Shown piece by piece: positions 55,397-64,000 of a stretch of 64,000 nucleotides of DNA. Made by a program: the position numbers and the translations under genes. Numbering within the stretch: the first letter of the stretch is position 1; each line of letters opens with the position of its first letter. The stretch comes from Hyphomicrobiales bacterium. GTDB lineage: Bacteria; Pseudomonadota; Alphaproteobacteria; Rhizobiales; Rhizobiaceae. Below the pieces are notes generated by a model. That model saw nothing but the letters and a program-made list of their open reading frames with translations, did no database searches and had not been told where the DNA came from. The stretch lies in assembly GCA_900470155.1 (NCBI GenBank), contig UBZT01000014.1, forward strand, positions 1-64,000. Direction: 5' to 3'.

Positions 55397-58264
55397 ATGA
55401 TCCGGACAGCCAGAAAGCATGCCCGACACATGGCAAAAGCTGAAATTGCATTTGAAGATCTGCTCGACGTCAACGCCCTGATCGCGTCCTGTGAAGCTGT
55501 TGCCCGCTCGCAATCCGGAAATTTGCTCGAGGTCCGCGCCAAGCTGCTGCCGATCCTGAAAAAGGCGAGTGCCGACGCACGCGAAGTGGCAAGGCTCCAG
55601 CTGTTCGCCGATGGCAGCGGCATGAAATGCGCCAATAACATTTCCTGGATCCAGGACCAGTTGATCTCGGTGATTTTCAGGATCGCCGCGACCCATGTCT
55701 ATCCCAATGATACGGATGGTGTCGCTGTTGCGGCTGTCGGCGGCTATGGCCGTGGCACACTGGCGCCGGGCTCCGATATCGATCTGCTGTTCCTGATGCC
55801 GGCCAAGACGACGCCGGCGATGCACAAGGCGGTCGAGTTCGTCCTCTATCTGCTCTGGGACATCGGCTTCAAGGTCGGCCATGCGACACGCACGGTCGAA
55901 GAAAGCATCCGGCTGTCGAAGTCCGACATGACCATCCGGACGGCCATCCTCGAAACCCGCTTCGTCTGCGGCAACGAGGCACTGGTCACCGAACTGCAGC
56001 AACGCTTCGACCAGGAGGTGACCACCAACACCGCCCCCGAATTCATTGCCGCCAAGCTGGCTGAACGAGACGAGCGCCACCGCAAGGCAGGCGACAGCCG
56101 TTATCTGGTCGAGCCGAACGTCAAGGAAGGCAAGGGCGGCCTTCGTGATCTCCAGACACTCTTCTGGATCGCCAAGTACAATTATCATGTGCGCGATACC
56201 GGCGAGCTCGTCCGTCTCGGTGTCCTGTCGCGCCACGAATGGCGCCTCTTTCAAAAGGCGGATGATTTCCTCTGGGCCGTGCGCTGCCACATGCATTACC
56301 TGACCGGCAAGCCCGAAGAGCGCCTCTATTTCGACATTCAGCCAGAAATTGCCAAAAGCCTAGGCTATCAGGCTCGGCCTGGCCTGTCTGCCGTCGAACG
56401 CTTCATGAAACACTACTTCCTCGTCGCCAAGGATGTCGGCGATCTGACGCGGATCTTCTCCGCAGCACTGGAGGATCAGCAGGCCAAGGCCATACCCGGC
56501 ATCGGCGGCATGATCGGTCGTTTCGCCAACCGTCCGCGCAAGATCGCTGGCGCTGCCGAGTTCATCGATGATCGCGGCCGCATCGCTCTGGCCGATCCGG
56601 GCGTCTTCAAGCGTGACCCGATGTCGATCATGCGCCTATTCCATGTGGCCGATATCAATGGTCTCGAATTCCATCCGGATGCCTTGAAGGCAGTGACCCG
56701 GTCGCTATCGATGATCGACAATGAATTCCGCGAGAGCGAAGAGTCCAACCGGTTGTTTCTGGCGATACTGACGTCGCGTCGCGATCCGGGCTTCATCCTG
56801 CGCCGGATGAACGAGGCTGGCGTGCTCGGCCGCTTCATTCCGGAATTCGGCAAGATCGTCTCGATGATGCAGTTCAACATGTATCATCACTACACCGTCG
56901 ACGAGCATCTGATCCGCACGCTGGAAGTCCTGTCGGAGATCGACAAGGGCAAGGCCGAGGAGATCCATCCGCTCGCCAACAAGCTGATGCCGGAGATCGA
57001 GGACCGCCAGACGCTCTATGTCGCGGTGCTGCTGCACGACATCGCCAAGGGCCGTCAGGAAGATCATTCCGTGGCCGGTGCCAAGGTGGCGCGCAAGCTC
57101 TGCCCGCGTCTCGGCCTGTCACCCAAGCAGACCGAAATGGTCGCCTGGCTAATCGACCAGCATCTGCTGATGTCCATGGTCGCCCAGACGCGCGACCTGC
57201 ACGACCGCAAGACCATCACCGACTTTGCCGAAAAGGTACAGTCGCTCGACCGCCTGAAAATGCTGTTGGTCCTGACGATCTGCGATATCCGCGCCGTCGG
57301 CCCGGGCGTCTGGAACGGCTGGAAGGGCCAGTTGCTGCGCACGCTCTACTACGAGACCGAACTGCTGCTGTCCGGTGGCTTCAGCCAGGTCTCGCGCAAG
57401 GAGCGCGCCAAGCACGCCGCCGAACAGCTGACCAAGGCGCTCGAAGGCTGGAGCCAGAAGGACCTGAAGACCTACACCAAGCTCCACTACGAGCCTTATC
57501 TTCTGTCAGTGGATCTGGAGGACCAGGTCCGCCATACGCGGTTCATCCGCCAGGCAGACAAGGCAGGGCAGGCGCTCTCGACCATGGTGCGGACGCATTC
57601 TTTCCATGCCATCACCGAAATCACCGTGCTGTCGCCCGACCATCCGCGTTTGCTGTCGATCATCGCCGGCGCCTGTGCTGCGGCCGGCGCCAACATTGCC
57701 GACGCGCAGATCTTCACGACGTCCGACGGCCGCGCGCTCGATACCATCCTGATCAACCGGGAATTCCCAATCGACGAAGACGAGATGCGCCGTGCCGCGA
57801 CCATCGGCAAGATGATCGAGGACGTGCTGTCGGGACGCAAGCGCCTGCCGGAAGTCATTGCCACCCGCTCGAAGGGCAAGAAGAAGAACAAGACCTTCCC
57901 GGTCCAGCCGGATGTGCGCATCTCCAACACCCTGTCGAACAAGTTCACCGTCGTCGAAGTGGAATGCCTCGATCGCATTGGCTTCCTGGCGGAAATCACC
58001 GCGGCTCTCGCCGACCTTTCGTTGGATATCCATTCGGCCCGCATCACCACCTTCGGTGAGAAAGTCATTGACACCTTCTATGTGATGGATCTGGTTGGCC
58101 AGAAGGTCACCAACGAAAATCGTCAGGCCAATATCGTCAACCGTTTGAAGGCGGTGATGATGGAAGGGGCGGAGGAGCCGCGTGACAAGGAAGCGCCACA
58201 GTCTTCGGCCAACGCTGTGCCGGCACAACCTAGCCCTGTGATCCAGAAGAAAGCCCGGGCCTGA
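55397..58264 (+). CDS. glnD: PII uridylyltransferase/uridylyl-removing enzyme
   Basis: GlnD (955 residues from ATG 55397; ATG 55430 is an equally plausible start) senses glutamine and modifies PII. Domains in order: nucleotidyltransferase with [17 protein letters not shown] (about 113-129), GlnD_UR_UTase region, HD domain with [17 protein letters not shown] (about 542-558), and two ACT domains at the C-terminus ([18 protein letters not shown] and [17 protein letters not shown]). Stop and the murJ start are adjacent. Confidence 0.96.
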   Translation: MIRTARKHARHMAKAEIAFEDLLDVNALIASCEAVARSQSGNLLEVRAKLLPILKKASADAREVARLQLFADGSGMKCANNISWIQDQLISVIFRIAATHVYPNDTDGVAVAAVGGYGRGTLAPGSDIDLLFLMPAKTTPAMHKAVEFVLYLLWDIGFKVGHATRTVEESIRLSKSDMTIRTAILETRFVCGNEALVTELQQRFDQEVTTNTAPEFIAAKLAERDERHRKAGDSRYLVEPNVKEGKGGLRDLQTLFWIAKYNYHVRDTGELVRLGVLSRHEWRLFQKADDFLWAVRCHMHYLTGKPEERLYFDIQPEIAKSLGYQARPGLSAVERFMKHYFLVAKDVGDLTRIFSAALEDQQAKAIPGIGGMIGRFANRPRKIAGAAEFIDDRGRIALADPGVFKRDPMSIMRLFHVADINGLEFHPDALKAVTRSLSMIDNEFRESEESNRLFLAILTSRRDPGFILRRMNEAGVLGRFIPEFGKIVSMMQFNMYHHYTVDEHLIRTLEVLSEIDKGKAEEIHPLANKLMPEIEDRQTLYVAVLLHDIAKGRQEDHSVAGAKVARKLCPRLGLSPKQTEMVAWLIDQHLLMSMVAQTRDLHDRKTITDFAEKVQSLDRLKMLLVLTICDIRAVGPGVWNGWKGQLLRTLYYETELLLSGGFSQVSRKERAKHAAEQLTKALEGWSQKDLKTYTKLHYEPYLLSVDLEDQVRHTRFIRQADKAGQALSTMVRTHSFHAITEITVLSPDHPRLLSIIAGACAAAGANIADAQIFTTSDGRALDTILINREFPIDEDEMRRAATIGKMIEDVLSGRKRLPEVIATRSKGKKKNKTFPVQPDVRISNTLSNKFTVVEVECLDRIGFLAEITAALADLSLDIHSARITTFGEKVIDTFYVMDLVGQKVTNENRQANIVNRLKAVMMEGAEEPRDKEAPQSSANAVPAQPSPVIQKKARA

Positions 58265-59833
58265 ATGAGCCTCGTCAAGAAATTCATGACCGTCGGCGGT
58301 GCGACGCTGGGAAGCCGTATCTTCGGTTTTGCCCGTGAAACGCTGATGGCGGCGGCGCTGGGCACCGGCCCGATCGCCGACGTGTTTTATGCCGCCTTTC
58401 GCTTTCCCAATCTGTTTCGCCGCCTCTTTGCCGAAGGCGCCTTCAACGCCGCCTTTGTGCCGCTGTTTGCCAAGGAGATCGAGGCCAACGGCATCGATGG
58501 CGCCAAGCGGTTCTCGGAAGAGGTGTTCGGCGTCCTGTTTTCGGTTCTGCTGGTCATCACCATCGGCATGCAACTGTCGATGCCGCTCTTGGTCGAATGG
58601 GTGATTGCGCCCGGCTTTGTCGGTGATGCCGACAAGTTCTCGCTGACGGTGCGCCTGGCGATCGTCATGTTCCCCTATCTCATGTGCATGTCGCTGACCG
58701 CCATGATGAGCGGCATGCTCAATTCGCTGCACCATTTCTTTGCAGCCGCCATCGCGCCGATCTTTCTCAACATCCTGATGATGGGAGCCCTTGGCTGGGC
58801 TCTCTGGACCGGGTCCAATCCGTCGCTGACTGCCTGGTATTTGTCCTGGTCCGTGCTGGCCGCAGGTCTCCTGCAGCTTGCCGTGGTCTATCTCGGTGTC
58901 CGCCATGCCGGGATCAAGATCGGCTTTCGCCGGCCGCGTTATACACCAAACGTCAAGCGCCTTCTGGTTCTGGCCATTCCGGCGGCCGTCACGGGCGGCA
59001 TTACCCAGATCAACCAGTTGATCGGTCAAGCGATCGCCTCGGGCAAGGAAGGCGCGATTTCCGCCCTTCAATATGCCGACCGAATCTACCAGTTGCCGCT
59101 GGGGGTCGTGGGCGTCGCCGTCGGTATCGTGCTGCTGCCGGAACTCGCGCGTGCACTGAAAGGTGGCTTCATGAAAGAGGCCGGCAACCTGCAGAACCGC
59201 TCGATCGAATTCGTTCTCTTCCTGACGCTGCCGGCCGCTGCCGCGATCTGGGTTCTGTCCGACGAAATCATCCGCGTCCTGTACGAGCGTGGCGCCTTCA
59301 CCGAGCAGAACACCGCAGTCGTCGCCGGCATCCTTGCCATCTATGGCATAGGCCTGCCGGGTTTCGTGCTGATCAAGGCGCTGCAGCCGGGTTATTATGC
59401 CCGCGAGGACACGAAGACACCGATGCGTTTCACCATGATCTCGGTGGCGCTGAATACCGGCCTAGCCATCACGCTTTTCCCCATTTTCGAGGAAAGCGGC
59501 ATTGCGATTGCCGAAGCGGCTGCGGGCTGGACCAATACGGTCCTGCTGTTTTCGGTTTTGCTGTGGCGCGGCCATCTGGTCTTCGAATGGGCGCTGGTCA
59601 CACGCATGCTGCGCCTGATCATGGCGTCCGGTGTGATGGCGGGCGTACTGGTCTATCTATCGGATCGCTGGAGCGCTTCGCTGATGCCGGCCAGTTCGCT
59701 GGTCGAGCAGGTCTCGACCTTGGCCTTGCTGATTTTCATTGCAATGCCGGTCTATTTCGCCACGGCCTTCCTGATCGGAGGTGCTGACTTCGGCATGATC
59801 CGGCGCAACATCAGGCGCAAGCCCAAGGCTTGA
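58265..59833 (+). CDS. murJ: Lipid II flippase MurJ
   Basis: The 522-residue protein has about 14 membrane helices. MATE/MVF features near the N-terminus (GGATLGSRIFGFARETLMAAALG, DVFYAAFRFPNLFRRLFAEGAF with the conserved arginines) and PGYYAREDTKTPM later fit MurJ. It flips lipid II for peptidoglycan synthesis. It begins directly after the glnD stop, so the two are co-transcribed, as in rhizobia. Confidence 0.95.
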   Translation: MSLVKKFMTVGGATLGSRIFGFARETLMAAALGTGPIADVFYAAFRFPNLFRRLFAEGAFNAAFVPLFAKEIEANGIDGAKRFSEEVFGVLFSVLLVITIGMQLSMPLLVEWVIAPGFVGDADKFSLTVRLAIVMFPYLMCMSLTAMMSGMLNSLHHFFAAAIAPIFLNILMMGALGWALWTGSNPSLTAWYLSWSVLAAGLLQLAVVYLGVRHAGIKIGFRRPRYTPNVKRLLVLAIPAAVTGGITQINQLIGQAIASGKEGAISALQYADRIYQLPLGVVGVAVGIVLLPELARALKGGFMKEAGNLQNRSIEFVLFLTLPAAAAIWVLSDEIIRVLYERGAFTEQNTAVVAGILAIYGIGLPGFVLIKALQPGYYAREDTKTPMRFTMISVALNTGLAITLFPIFEESGIAIAEAAAGWTNTVLLFSVLLWRGHLVFEWALVTRMLRLIMASGVMAGVLVYLSDRWSASLMPASSLVEQVSTLALLIFIAMPVYFATAFLIGGADFGMIRRNIRRKPKA

Positions 59834-59877
59834 AATCGGGTGTCATCGAAGCCGGTGCCATCGAAGAATGAATGGCG

Positions 59878-60300
59878 CTAACAGTGCACCCATCGGCGTT
59901 TTGGGCCGATATCGACATGCACCATGCCATTGCAGTAACGCCCGATGCCGCCAATGCCGGGTGCGCTTGCGGCCGCCGCCAGTATTTTGCGCTCCGGCAC
60001 GCCGGGCACACGGATATCAGCGGCATAGCAGCGACTGTGTTGAGATCGGCCCGACCGCGGCCGGTGTCCGGATGTGACCATCGGCTGCCCCCCCGTCTGT
60101 CTTGCGATATGGGCAAGGATAGCCCGCAGCTTGGTCGGAAAACAGCTCGCTCGGACGCTGATGCGTTGCAGAGTGTAAGTATTGCTATAGTCATTCTTCG
60201 GCATGAAGAAGTGCCGTTTTTTGGCATCCACTGCACTTGCCGTTGAATGCAGGGTGAACGTCAAAAAACAGCCAAAAACGAGGCAAGGAAACACGCGCAT
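59878..60300 (-). CDS. Secreted M15-type peptidase-like protein (YcbK/DUF882-like)
   Basis: From ATG 60300 (GGAG seven bases upstream) the 140-residue protein has a signal peptide (RVFPCLVFGCFLTFTLHSTASA) and an M15_3-like domain with TSGHRPR, the zinc-binding HSRCYAADIRVPG and the C-terminal GMVHVDIGPKRRW. These match D,D-peptidase-like proteins acting on peptidoglycan. Catalysis is not proven. It is convergent with murJ. Confidence 0.8.
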   Translation of the reverse strand: MRVFPCLVFGCFLTFTLHSTASAVDAKKRHFFMPKNDYSNTYTLQRISVRASCFPTKLRAILAHIARQTGGQPMVTSGHRPRSGRSQHSRCYAADIRVPGVPERKILAAAASAPGIGGIGRYCNGMVHVDIGPKRRWVHC

Positions 60301-60500
60301 GATGACTCTCCAGAAAATAAGTTTCAAGTAAGACTATCAAGACTGTGCCGCTTGGTTTTTTATTTCTAAAATTGTGTCAAATTTGAAGCGCATTTGCCTT
60401 TACATGGTCGAAGGTGGTGATTCGCTTGGAGGGGCGGGATCTTGCGTTGAAGGCGCCCGCCAGCCTATGACGATCTGCGCATATGAACCGAGGAGTAGTC

Positions 60501-60914
60501 ATGACCGCCCGTTCCCTGTTTTTGATCTCGCTTCTGGTTGATGATTACGACCGGGCGAAGGGCTTCTATTGCGACAGTCTCGGCTTTGATTGCCTGGAAG
60601 ACAGCCTGCAGCCGGAAGGCAAACGCTGGCTCGTGGTTAAGCCGCCCGGCGGCGCTCGTGGCGGCGACGGGGCCGGCATTCTGTTGGCCAAGGCGGAGGG
60701 CGAGGCTCAGAAAGCGGCGATCGGCAATCAGGCCGGTGGCCGTGTGGGTTTCTTTCTGAGAACCGATGATTTTGCCCGCGACCATTCCCGCATGCTGGCG
60801 CATGGCGTTGAGTTCCGCGAGGAGCCGCGTCGTGAGGTCTATGGCACGGTTGCAGTCTTTGCCGATCTCTACGGCAATCTTTGGGATCTGATCGAGCTCG
60901 CCCCGCAAAAGTGA
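60501..60914 (+). CDS. VOC-superfamily protein (glyoxalase-like)
   Basis: The 137-residue protein has the glyoxalase/bleomycin-resistance fold: LFLISLLVDDYDRAKGFYCDSLGF, VGFFLRTDDF and VFADLYGNLWDLIEL at the end. GAGGAG five bases before ATG 60501 fixes the start. Substrate unknown. The stop codon lies in a 20-base tandem duplication. Confidence 0.85.
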   Translation: MTARSLFLISLLVDDYDRAKGFYCDSLGFDCLEDSLQPEGKRWLVVKPPGGARGGDGAGILLAKAEGEAQKAAIGNQAGGRVGFFLRTDDFARDHSRMLAHGVEFREEPRREVYGTVAVFADLYGNLWDLIELAPQK

Positions 60915-60941
60915 GAGCTTGCCCGCAAAAGTGAGAGCTTG
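60902..60941. repeat. Perfect 20-base tandem duplication at the end of the VOC gene
   Basis: CCCGCAAAAGTGAGAGCTTG occurs at 60902-60921 and again at 60922-60941 without a mismatch. The first copy contains the last codons and the stop (CCG CAA AAG TGA) of the VOC gene; the second lies after it. A recent duplication. Confidence 0.9.
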
Positions 60942-61023
60942 ATTGCCGGCCATCTGCCGTGCATAAGCCGATCAAACACGCGATCGAAAGATCGGGCCCT
61001 CCACCAGCCTGTTGAGGACAATC

Positions 61024-62088
61024 ATGGGTGAGTTCAAGCCGCTGGTATTTTCCGGCGTTCAGCCGACCGGCAATCTCCATCTCGGCAACTATCTCGGCGC
61101 GATCCGCAAGTTCGTGGCGCTGCAGGAAAACAACGACTGCATGTACTGCGTCGTCGACCTGCATGCGCTGACCGCGCAACTCGTGCATGACGACATGCCG
61201 GCTCAGATCCGTTCGATCACCGCAGCCTTCCTGGCCGCCGGTATCGACCCGAAACAGCATATCGTCTTCAACCAGTCGCAGGTGCCGCAGCATGCTGAAC
61301 TGGCCTGGATCTTCAATTGCGTCGCCCGCCTTGGCTGGATGAACCGCATGACGCAGTTCAAGGACAAGGCCGGCAAGGATCGCGAGCAGGCCTCGCTTGG
61401 TCTCTATGCCTATCCGAGCCTGATGGCGGCCGACATTCTCGTCTACCGCGCCACCCATGTGCCTGTCGGCGAAGACCAGAAGCAACATCTGGAACTGACC
61501 CGCGACATCGCCATGAAGTTCAACATCGACTTCATGGACAAGATCCGCCCGACCGGCCTCGGCATCGACATCACCGTCGGCGAAGAGCCGGTCCATGCCT
61601 ATTTCCCCATGGTCGAGCCGCTGATCGATGGTCCGGCGCCGCGCGTCATGAGCTTTAAGGACGGCACCAAGAAGATGTCGAAGTCCGATCCGTCGGACCT
61701 GTCGCGCATCAACCTGATGGATGATGCGGACGCGATTTCGCGCAAAATCCGCAAGGCCAAGACCGATCCGGATGCGCTTCCGAGCGAAGTCGACGGCCTG
61801 AAGGGCCGTCCGGAAGCCGACAACCTGGTTGGCATATTTGCAGCGCTGGCCGACAAGACCAAGGCGGAGGTTCTGGGCGAATTCGGTGGCCAGCAGTTCT
61901 CGGTGTTCAAGCCGGCCCTGGTCGACCTCTCGATTGAGGTTCTGGCGCCGATCAGTGCCGAAATGCGTCGTCTGATGGCGGACCCTTCCTATATCGATTC
62001 GGTGCTGCGCGACGGCGGAGCAAGGGCGCGAGAGCGTGCCGAAAAGACGATGAACGAAGTCCGCGACATCATCGGTTTCGTGCGTTAA
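61024..62088 (+). CDS. trpS: Tryptophanyl-tRNA synthetase
   Basis: The 354-residue class I synthetase has the HIGH-like [16 protein letters not shown], the KMSKSDPS signature and [33 protein letters not shown] six bases before ATG 61024 fixes the start. Normal length. Confidence 0.97.
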   Translation: MGEFKPLVFSGVQPTGNLHLGNYLGAIRKFVALQENNDCMYCVVDLHALTAQLVHDDMPAQIRSITAAFLAAGIDPKQHIVFNQSQVPQHAELAWIFNCVARLGWMNRMTQFKDKAGKDREQASLGLYAYPSLMAADILVYRATHVPVGEDQKQHLELTRDIAMKFNIDFMDKIRPTGLGIDITVGEEPVHAYFPMVEPLIDGPAPRVMSFKDGTKKMSKSDPSDLSRINLMDDADAISRKIRKAKTDPDALPSEVDGLKGRPEADNLVGIFAALADKTKAEVLGEFGGQQFSVFKPALVDLSIEVLAPISAEMRRLMADPSYIDSVLRDGGARARERAEKTMNEVRDIIGFVR

Positions 62089-62169
62089 GGTCTGACGGAA
62101 TTTCGGCTGGGTCGTCCGGAACCAGCCGTCATGTCCTTGAATGTTCATGATCCGGAGGCGGGGTTCTTT

Positions 62170-62661
62170 ATGGTATCAACACGCCTGTCACGTCTTGAAG
62201 GTCACCGCCGCAAGTTCATGGCGGTGATTGATAATACCCCGGAATGCTCCCGCGCAGTCCATTATGCCGGAAGGCGCGCCAAAAATTCCAACGGCGGGCT
62301 TGTGCTGATCTATGTGATCCCGGAAGGCGATTTCCAGCAATGGCTGGGCGTCGAGGAAATCATGCGGGCAGAGGCTCGCGAAGAGGCCGAATCGATCATG
62401 GCCAAGTCGGCCCAGACGGTGCGCGAGACGATCGGCATCGAGCCGGAAATCGTCATTCGCGAAGGCGGTTCCTATACCGAGATCAACAGTCTGATCGACG
62501 AGGACCGCGATATCGCCATTCTCGTGCTGGCTGCGGGCTCGACGAAGGAAGGCCCCGGACCGCTGGTATCGATGATTGCAGGGCGCGGCGCCGCATTTCC
62601 GATCCCGGTCACGGTCCTGCCCGATTCGCTGACCGATGAAGAAATCGACGCATTGTGCTGA
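62170..62661 (+). CDS. Universal stress protein (UspA family)
   Basis: A 163-residue Usp domain from ATG 62170 (GGAGG with GGGG shortly upstream). FMAVIDNTPECSRAVHYAGRRA and LVLAAGSTKEGPGPLVSMIAGRG are the family nucleotide-binding features, the latter of the G-2x-G-9x-G type in altered form. It lies between trpS and the Nfu gene, the usual rhizobial order. Confidence 0.88.
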   Translation: MVSTRLSRLEGHRRKFMAVIDNTPECSRAVHYAGRRAKNSNGGLVLIYVIPEGDFQQWLGVEEIMRAEAREEAESIMAKSAQTVRETIGIEPEIVIREGGSYTEINSLIDEDRDIAILVLAAGSTKEGPGPLVSMIAGRGAAFPIPVTVLPDSLTDEEIDALC

Positions 62662-62670
62662 TCTGACGTT

Positions 62671-62717
62671 GCCCTTGCCACTTGAATGGTGCGGGCAATG
62701 CGCTTATTTTCTTTTGA
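62671..62717 (+). terminator. Possible Rho-independent terminator after the Usp gene
   Basis: TTGCCC and GGGCAA enclose an imperfect inner stem, with a thymine-rich stretch (TTATTTTCTTTT) just after. The stem has bulges, so the call is tentative. Confidence 0.4.
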
Positions 62718-62761
62718 AGAATTCTAAACTTTAGCGGTGGTCGCACCGCGTGGAGACCATC

Positions 62762-63325
62762 ATGTTCATCCAGACCGAAGCCACTCCCAATCCTGCAACG
62801 CTGAAGTTTTTGCCGGGCAAGGTTGTCATGGAAAGCGGTACGGCCGAGTTCCGCGATGCCGACAGCGCCGGCGTTTCGCCGCTTGCTGCCCGCATTTTCC
62901 AGATACCGGGCGTGACCGGCGTCTTCTTCGGCTACGACTTCGTCACCGTCAGCAAGGAAGGACCGGAATGGCAACACCTGAAGCCGGCGATCCTCGGCAC
63001 CATCATGGAGCATTTCATGAGCGGCGCGCCGGTCATGGGCTCGGCGGCCGTTGCCAATGATGCCGATGGCGACGAAGAGTTCTTTGAAGCCGGTGATGAA
63101 ACAATTGTCGCGACCATCAAGGAACTGCTCGAAACCCGTGTGCGTCCCGCGGTTGCCCAGGACGGTGGCGACATCACGTTCCGCGGCTTCAAGAACGGTA
63201 CCGTGTTCCTCAACATGAAGGGTTCCTGCGCCGGGTGCCCATCGTCCACGGCGACCCTGAAACATGGCGTCCAGAACCTTCTGCGTCACTTCGTGCCGGA
63301 AGTGCAGGAAGTCGAGGCGGTCTGA
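62762..63325 (+). CDS. Nfu-type iron-sulfur cluster scaffold (NifU-like)
   Basis: The 187-residue protein starts at ATG 62762 (GGAG six bases upstream) with an Nfu_N domain (MFIQTEATPNPATLKFLPG, SPLAARIFQIPGVTGVFFG) and ends with a NifU domain carrying the cluster-binding CAGCPSS (CxxC). It carries Fe-S clusters to target proteins. It lies between the Usp gene and tsaB. Confidence 0.93.
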   Translation: MFIQTEATPNPATLKFLPGKVVMESGTAEFRDADSAGVSPLAARIFQIPGVTGVFFGYDFVTVSKEGPEWQHLKPAILGTIMEHFMSGAPVMGSAAVANDADGDEEFFEAGDETIVATIKELLETRVRPAVAQDGGDITFRGFKNGTVFLNMKGSCAGCPSSTATLKHGVQNLLRHFVPEVQEVEAV

Positions 63326-63345
63326 GCCGCCTGTCCGGAGTGAGC

Positions 63346-64000
63346 ATGATTGTTCTGGCGATCGACACGGCAGGCGTGGATTGCGCGGTCGCTGTCTATG
63401 ATGGTGCCGCAGGCCGCGTGCTTGGCAGCGTTTCCGAGACGATCGGGCGCGGCCATGCCGAACGCCTGATCGCGATGATCGACGAGGCGCTGGACAAAGC
63501 CGGTCTGACGCTATCCGAAATAGAGCGTGTTGCGGTCACGGTTGGGCCGGGCTCTTTTACCGGAATCCGCGTAGGCGTGGCCGCCGCCCGCGGTCTGGCG
63601 CTGGCGCTTGGCATCGAATGTGTCGGTGTGTCTACGCTGTCGGTCCTTGGTAATCTGCCTGCACTGAAATCTTCATCGAAATCTTCCCGGACGGTATTGG
63701 CCGCGATGAATGCGCATAGGGAAGAAATCTATGCGCAGACATTCGAAAATGGCGAGCCAAGCGATGAGCCCCACGTGCTTGCGCTTGATGATTTCCTGGC
63801 TCAGGCGACACGCGACACGGTGACGGTGGTCGGTTCTGCGATGGCCCTGCTGGCTGACAGAGCGGCTCAAACCGAACCGGACCACTTTCCGATTGAGATC
63901 GTGGCAGCGCTCGGCGCAAAGGCGAAAGCTCAGGGCAAGCCGAAGCCGCTTTATTTGCGCGGACCCGATGCCAAGCCGCAGACCGGTTTTGCGGTCTCCA
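63346..64000 (+). CDS. tsaB: tRNA threonylcarbamoyladenosine protein TsaB (3' end outside window)
   Basis: 218 codons are visible. The ASKHA fold starts MIVLAIDTAGVDCAVAVYD and shows VTVGPGSFTGIRVGVAAARGLALAL, the TsaB signature, then RTVLAAMNAHREEIYAQTF. TsaB partners TsaD/TsaE to make t6A37 in tRNA. GGAG five bases before ATG 63346 supports the start. The C-terminus is cut by the window edge. Confidence 0.94.
   Translation, partial: MIVLAIDTAGVDCAVAVYDGAAGRVLGSVSETIGRGHAERLIAMIDEALDKAGLTLSEIERVAVTVGPGSFTGIRVGVAAARGLALALGIECVGVSTLSVLGNLPALKSSSKSSRTVLAAMNAHREEIYAQTFENGEPSDEPHVLALDDFLAQATRDTVTVVGSAMALLADRAAQTEPDHFPIEIVAALGAKAKAQGKPKPLYLRGPDAKPQTGFAVS

Noticed and set aside
57506..59071. 521-codon minus-strand frame opposite glnD/murJ
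   Set aside because: Composition is His/Asp/Arg-rich shadow sequence; both plus-strand genes are certain.

Overview
The window is a piece of an alphaproteobacterial chromosome, most likely a member of the Rhizobiaceae (Rhizobium/Agrobacterium/Allorhizobium-like). The evidence is the gene order ubiB-ubiE-mutM-enoyl-CoA hydratase-rpsT-dnaA-hemW-rdgB-rph-hrcA-grpE and ptsN-hpf-rpoN-lptB-lptA-lptC, an ornithine-lipid acyltransferase (olsB), HWE/HisKA_2 and CHASE3 kinases, and a dense cluster of GANTC (CcrM) sites in front of dnaA. No rRNA, tRNA or CRISPR array was recognised.

Bases 1 to about 11,358 are accessory DNA: the right-hand part of a genomic island inserted in comM. The last island gene is a large serine recombinase lying directly against the break in comM. 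The comM homology begins abruptly at about 11,358, so the chromosomal gene has lost its first 30 or so codons; the other comM end and the other att site should lie left of the window. The cargo looks like a defence island. From left to right it holds a calcineurin-like phosphoesterase fused to a STAND-like ATPase (running off the left edge), a small serine recombinase, an unknown 108-residue protein, a small lipoprotein, a decayed 3' fragment of the potassium transporter gene kup, a four-helix membrane protein resembling TRADD-N-associated membrane proteins, a two-gene CBASS-like unit (CD-NTase plus 2TM SLATT effector), a lone OLD-family ATPase/TOPRIM nuclease, and the large serine recombinase.

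Bases 11,358 to about 31,000 are core genes: comM remnant, cysK, two unrelated-strand LysE exporters, dut, prfC, a HAD phosphatase, thiD under a TPP riboswitch, a GFA-family protein, a pirin, a YafJ-like glutamine amidotransferase, an MmcQ/YjbR protein overlapping coaBC, a three-gene phosphorelay cluster (CHASE3 kinase, response regulator, receiver-HWE kinase), ubiE-ubiB, mutM and an enoyl-CoA hydratase.

Bases 31,000 to 44,300 hold rpsT and dnaA with a long gene-free leader, then hemW-rdgB-VOC-rph on the minus strand, the heat-shock pair hrcA-grpE on the plus strand, and a minus-strand envelope/sigma-54 block (lptC-lptA-lptB-rpoN-hpf-ptsN).

Bases 44,500 to 64,000 hold ihfB, lapA, two RNA methyltransferases, lspA, olsB, a LysR regulator convergent with a fused malic enzyme, mutS, glnD-murJ, an M15-like peptidase, a VOC protein, trpS, a universal stress protein, an Nfu iron-sulfur scaffold, and the start of tsaB at the right edge. 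All of these are ordinary rhizobial housekeeping genes. The novel biology, if any, is in the island.
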